This document shows positions 61,578 through 64,000 of a DNA stretch of 64,000 nucleotides, piece by piece. Position 1 is the first letter of the stretch, and each line of letters opens with the position of its first letter. Source of the stretch: Strongylocentrotus purpuratus (Eukaryota; Echinodermata; Echinoidea; Camarodonta; Strongylocentrotidae); the NCBI RefSeq assembly GCF_000002235.5, contig NW_022145611.1, forward strand, positions 21,737,298 to 21,801,297, in the 5' to 3' direction. Made by a program: the position numbers and the translations under genes. The notes beneath the pieces were generated by a model, which had not been told where the DNA came from, did no database searches, and saw nothing but the letters and a program-made list of their open reading frames with translations.

Positions 61578-64000
61578 TCTGACTGTATGGTTAGCATAGC
61601 CACACAATGCATTCGTGTAAGAGCCTTGTCTTTTTTATGAGGTTTATTTCACATACCTGTCAAAATCCAAGAGTGATAGAGAAAGCCAGGTGTGAAAAGT
61701 AATAACTGTGGATCAGTGGAGTGTGCTGTATTCACATATCTCTATGTAGGAGGTAATTTTCATAATTAAAGAGTGAGGTTTAAATGGCTAAATCAAGCAT
61801 TCTTACACTTACACAATCGGTAAAAATGACACAAGGCAGAAGTTGTAATGACTATAAAATGAAATTAAATTAAAGGAAAAAGATTTTTTGAGATTGTAGA
61901 TTGATACCGATAAAGAGGCAAGCAGAGATAGAGGTAGGTGACCGAATATACAGAATTTGTAATTTGGCTAATGAGGAGACTTGATACAAAATAATTTCTA
62001 CTTGCACAGTAGTATAAGGTTTGATCTGGTACAATTTCATCCTCTAATTTTGAGATACTGTGAACACCGTATTATTTCTGATGAAGATCTGAGGGAGCTA
62101 CGGATTTGTATCCATGTTGCATTCTAACTCTAATTAGCACAGGTGAATACATGTACAAACACATTCCAAAATGAGCCTCAGACATATAAATATTGCATCT
62201 GGTAGTGCCATTAGAAGAGATCACATTCTTATCAAGGTTACAAATCAATTGGCTATAAATTAGGGCCGTAAAACATTGTCAACAGTTTGCAATGGCGTAA
62301 TCTAATTCATTATTGTATTTTAGATTGTTGTAATGGCTTGGGTATTTAACATACATCTATGAAGCCTCTCAAATTGATCTATATCAACAGTCTTTTGCCT
62401 TCAGTAATAAATGAACATTACCCTTTTCATTTATCATGCTTATCACACACTGGTACAAAAATGACACACACACGTAGACAAAATCAATCTTGGGTTTTCA
62501 TGTTTCTTTTGGATCCAAAAATGGATTTAAAAAAAAAAATGATCACTAAAGTCTTCTAGAATGCAAATAAGGCTATACAATTTTTGTTTTAAATGTCATT
62601 GCACTGAAGTTGCCTGCATTGATGTAGCATGTACTTCAAATGTTAAAGATAGATTAGTTTTAAATTGTGAAAGAGGATAATGAACTCATTGCACGAGATG
62701 CAGTTATTGATCTAAAGATTATCCCTCAAGTGTGAAAGGGACCAGTATTTTGAAGATGATGAACTCCTACCGTGAGATGAGGGAGAGGATTCAATTAATT
62801 TTCCAGCTGGAGAGAAGATATTGCCTACTTTGTTTTAATGAGGCTCTCCTTGTGCTCTGGCTGTATTGTGTCATACATGTTAACCTTCTCCATGCCACAG
62901 AGGGTATTTACTTAGCCTCAGAAGTATTACACCTGTTAATCTTCTCCCCAAGCCATTTAGGGACTCACAATAATTCATTATCCCATCTCCAGCTTACGCT
63001 TCAAATAAAACGAGTATAGAGTGAAAGATTATTATTTAATCCATGTTTTTTTTACTTCAGAAAATTACATGTAATGAGATAAGGCGATGCTGATCACCTA
63101 GCAATCATTTAAAATGTCACATGTTTCTATTTGTGGACTACTAGACTGCATGATAGATCATAGGTCACATAGGGATTCATTATCCAGTCATTTAGCTGTG
63201 TATTGAAAAAGAGACCTCCCATGTCCCTGGCTAGTTCTATATCTGAGTTAGATGATGGGTAGGAACGAGTGGGCGGGTGGAGGTACAGCTAGGCTCCCTC
63301 TAAATAAACATTCCTCATAGGCTTCAACTTATACACTGCTGCAAGGCTTTATTTATTTGTACATCTAGACCCAGGTATTGGCATTAGAGGAGAGGGAATG
63401 ACATGTAAAGAGAGATAAAGAGGGAGGGAAGAAGCGATGGAGGGGGGAGGGGGGCTGTAGATATTGACATATAGAGTGTGAGGGGAGATATTAAGTAGCA
63501 GGAAAAAGGAAAATGAATATACAGACGCATACATATTGAGAGAGGAATTACATTTAGAAAAGATAGTGAAGATTTTTTGGTCAAATACATATATATGTGA
63601 GAGAGACTACTATTTTTACAAATAATCAGATATGTAATACCTTTCAAATTTATTTGTTGCAGTAGAGTTTATAAACTCACAAGACTAAATATTGATTAAA
63701 AGCATTCACCATTTGTCTTAACAATTGTCAGATATTGCTGTGGAGCATATGTTCATACTTTGGGATGTAATGCTTTGTCCAATAAATGGTTCTACTGAGA
63801 TATTTTGACATATTTGCAAATCACTATCTTTTTCACATTTATGAATTGTGTAGTATCCTTGAGTTTTTGAAAAAGGAATAAGTATCTTTTAACAGTATTT
63901 ATTTTGTATTTAAAGAAACGGTTAACAGGTTTATATATTAAAGGCGATCTCACAAACCAAGACTGATCAATATTTAAGTCTTTGGTGAGTTGAGCAATAG

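Larger units (their letters stand above)
59645..64000 (+). other. PLCB4: Intron 10, 5' part (at least 4.4 kb)
   Basis: The intron begins GTATGT. It opens with the GC-rich foldback element (59702-60444). It later holds a partial duplication (61426-61577) and a purine-rich stretch with short G runs (63380-63490). I found no segment resembling the expected next exon. The rest (60450-61400, 61600-63350) is AT-rich with no identified feature. Confidence 0.8.

Overview
The window is animal genomic DNA, AT-rich and about 98% non-coding. It carries the 5' two-fifths of one gene on the + strand: a phospholipase C-beta of the PLCB4/NorpA type. I could place ten coding exons with consensus splice sites. 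They join into one open frame of 389 codons (1,167 nt) from a start codon at 3722 to a donor after 59644. The frame covers the PH domain, the EF-hand region and the first part of the catalytic X box. The rest of the protein (remaining X box, Y box, C2, C-terminal coiled coil) must lie beyond position 64000.

A marine deuterostome invertebrate is likely, and a sea urchin is my best guess. The reasons are the intron sizes (0.5-17 kb), very frequent TACATGTA and ACCGGTA words, many GA/CT microsatellites next to long G or C runs, and several families of short foldback DNA elements. This assignment is inference, because no species-diagnostic gene is present.

Layout: 1-2758 is upstream or 5' intron sequence with a 635-bp foldback element. 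2759-3721 is a probable 5' UTR exon. 3722-3808 is exon 1. Intron 1 (17.5 kb) holds a low-complexity block with an 89-nt C run, a 144-bp foldback, two copies of a 97-bp MITE and most of the TACATGTA clusters. Exon 2 is at 21304. Intron 2 (5.9 kb) holds the third MITE copy. Exon 3 is at 27274. Intron 3 (15.4 kb) holds a 4 x 66-bp tandem repeat, a diverged 47-bp tandem repeat, a 250-bp CT tract and a broken LINE fragment. Exon 4 is at 42777. Intron 4 holds the first of three AGGCCTG foldback elements. Exons 5 and 6 (47897, 48518) are close together. Intron 6 holds the second AGGCCTG element, a 179-bp element with an ATG target duplication, a complex foldback and a 90-bp tandem repeat. Exons 7-10 (55352, 57513, 58528, 59551) are separated by 0.8-2 kb. 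Intron 8 carries the third AGGCCTG element and a tRNA-derived SINE. Intron 10 opens with a GC-rich 743-bp foldback element.

No second protein-coding gene, rRNA, free-standing tRNA or CRISPR array is supported. The most interesting content is the set of small inverted-repeat elements. At least one family (97 bp, 4-bp target duplications, three copies of identical length) is clear-cut, and its copies sit on both sides of an exon whose loss would keep the reading frame.
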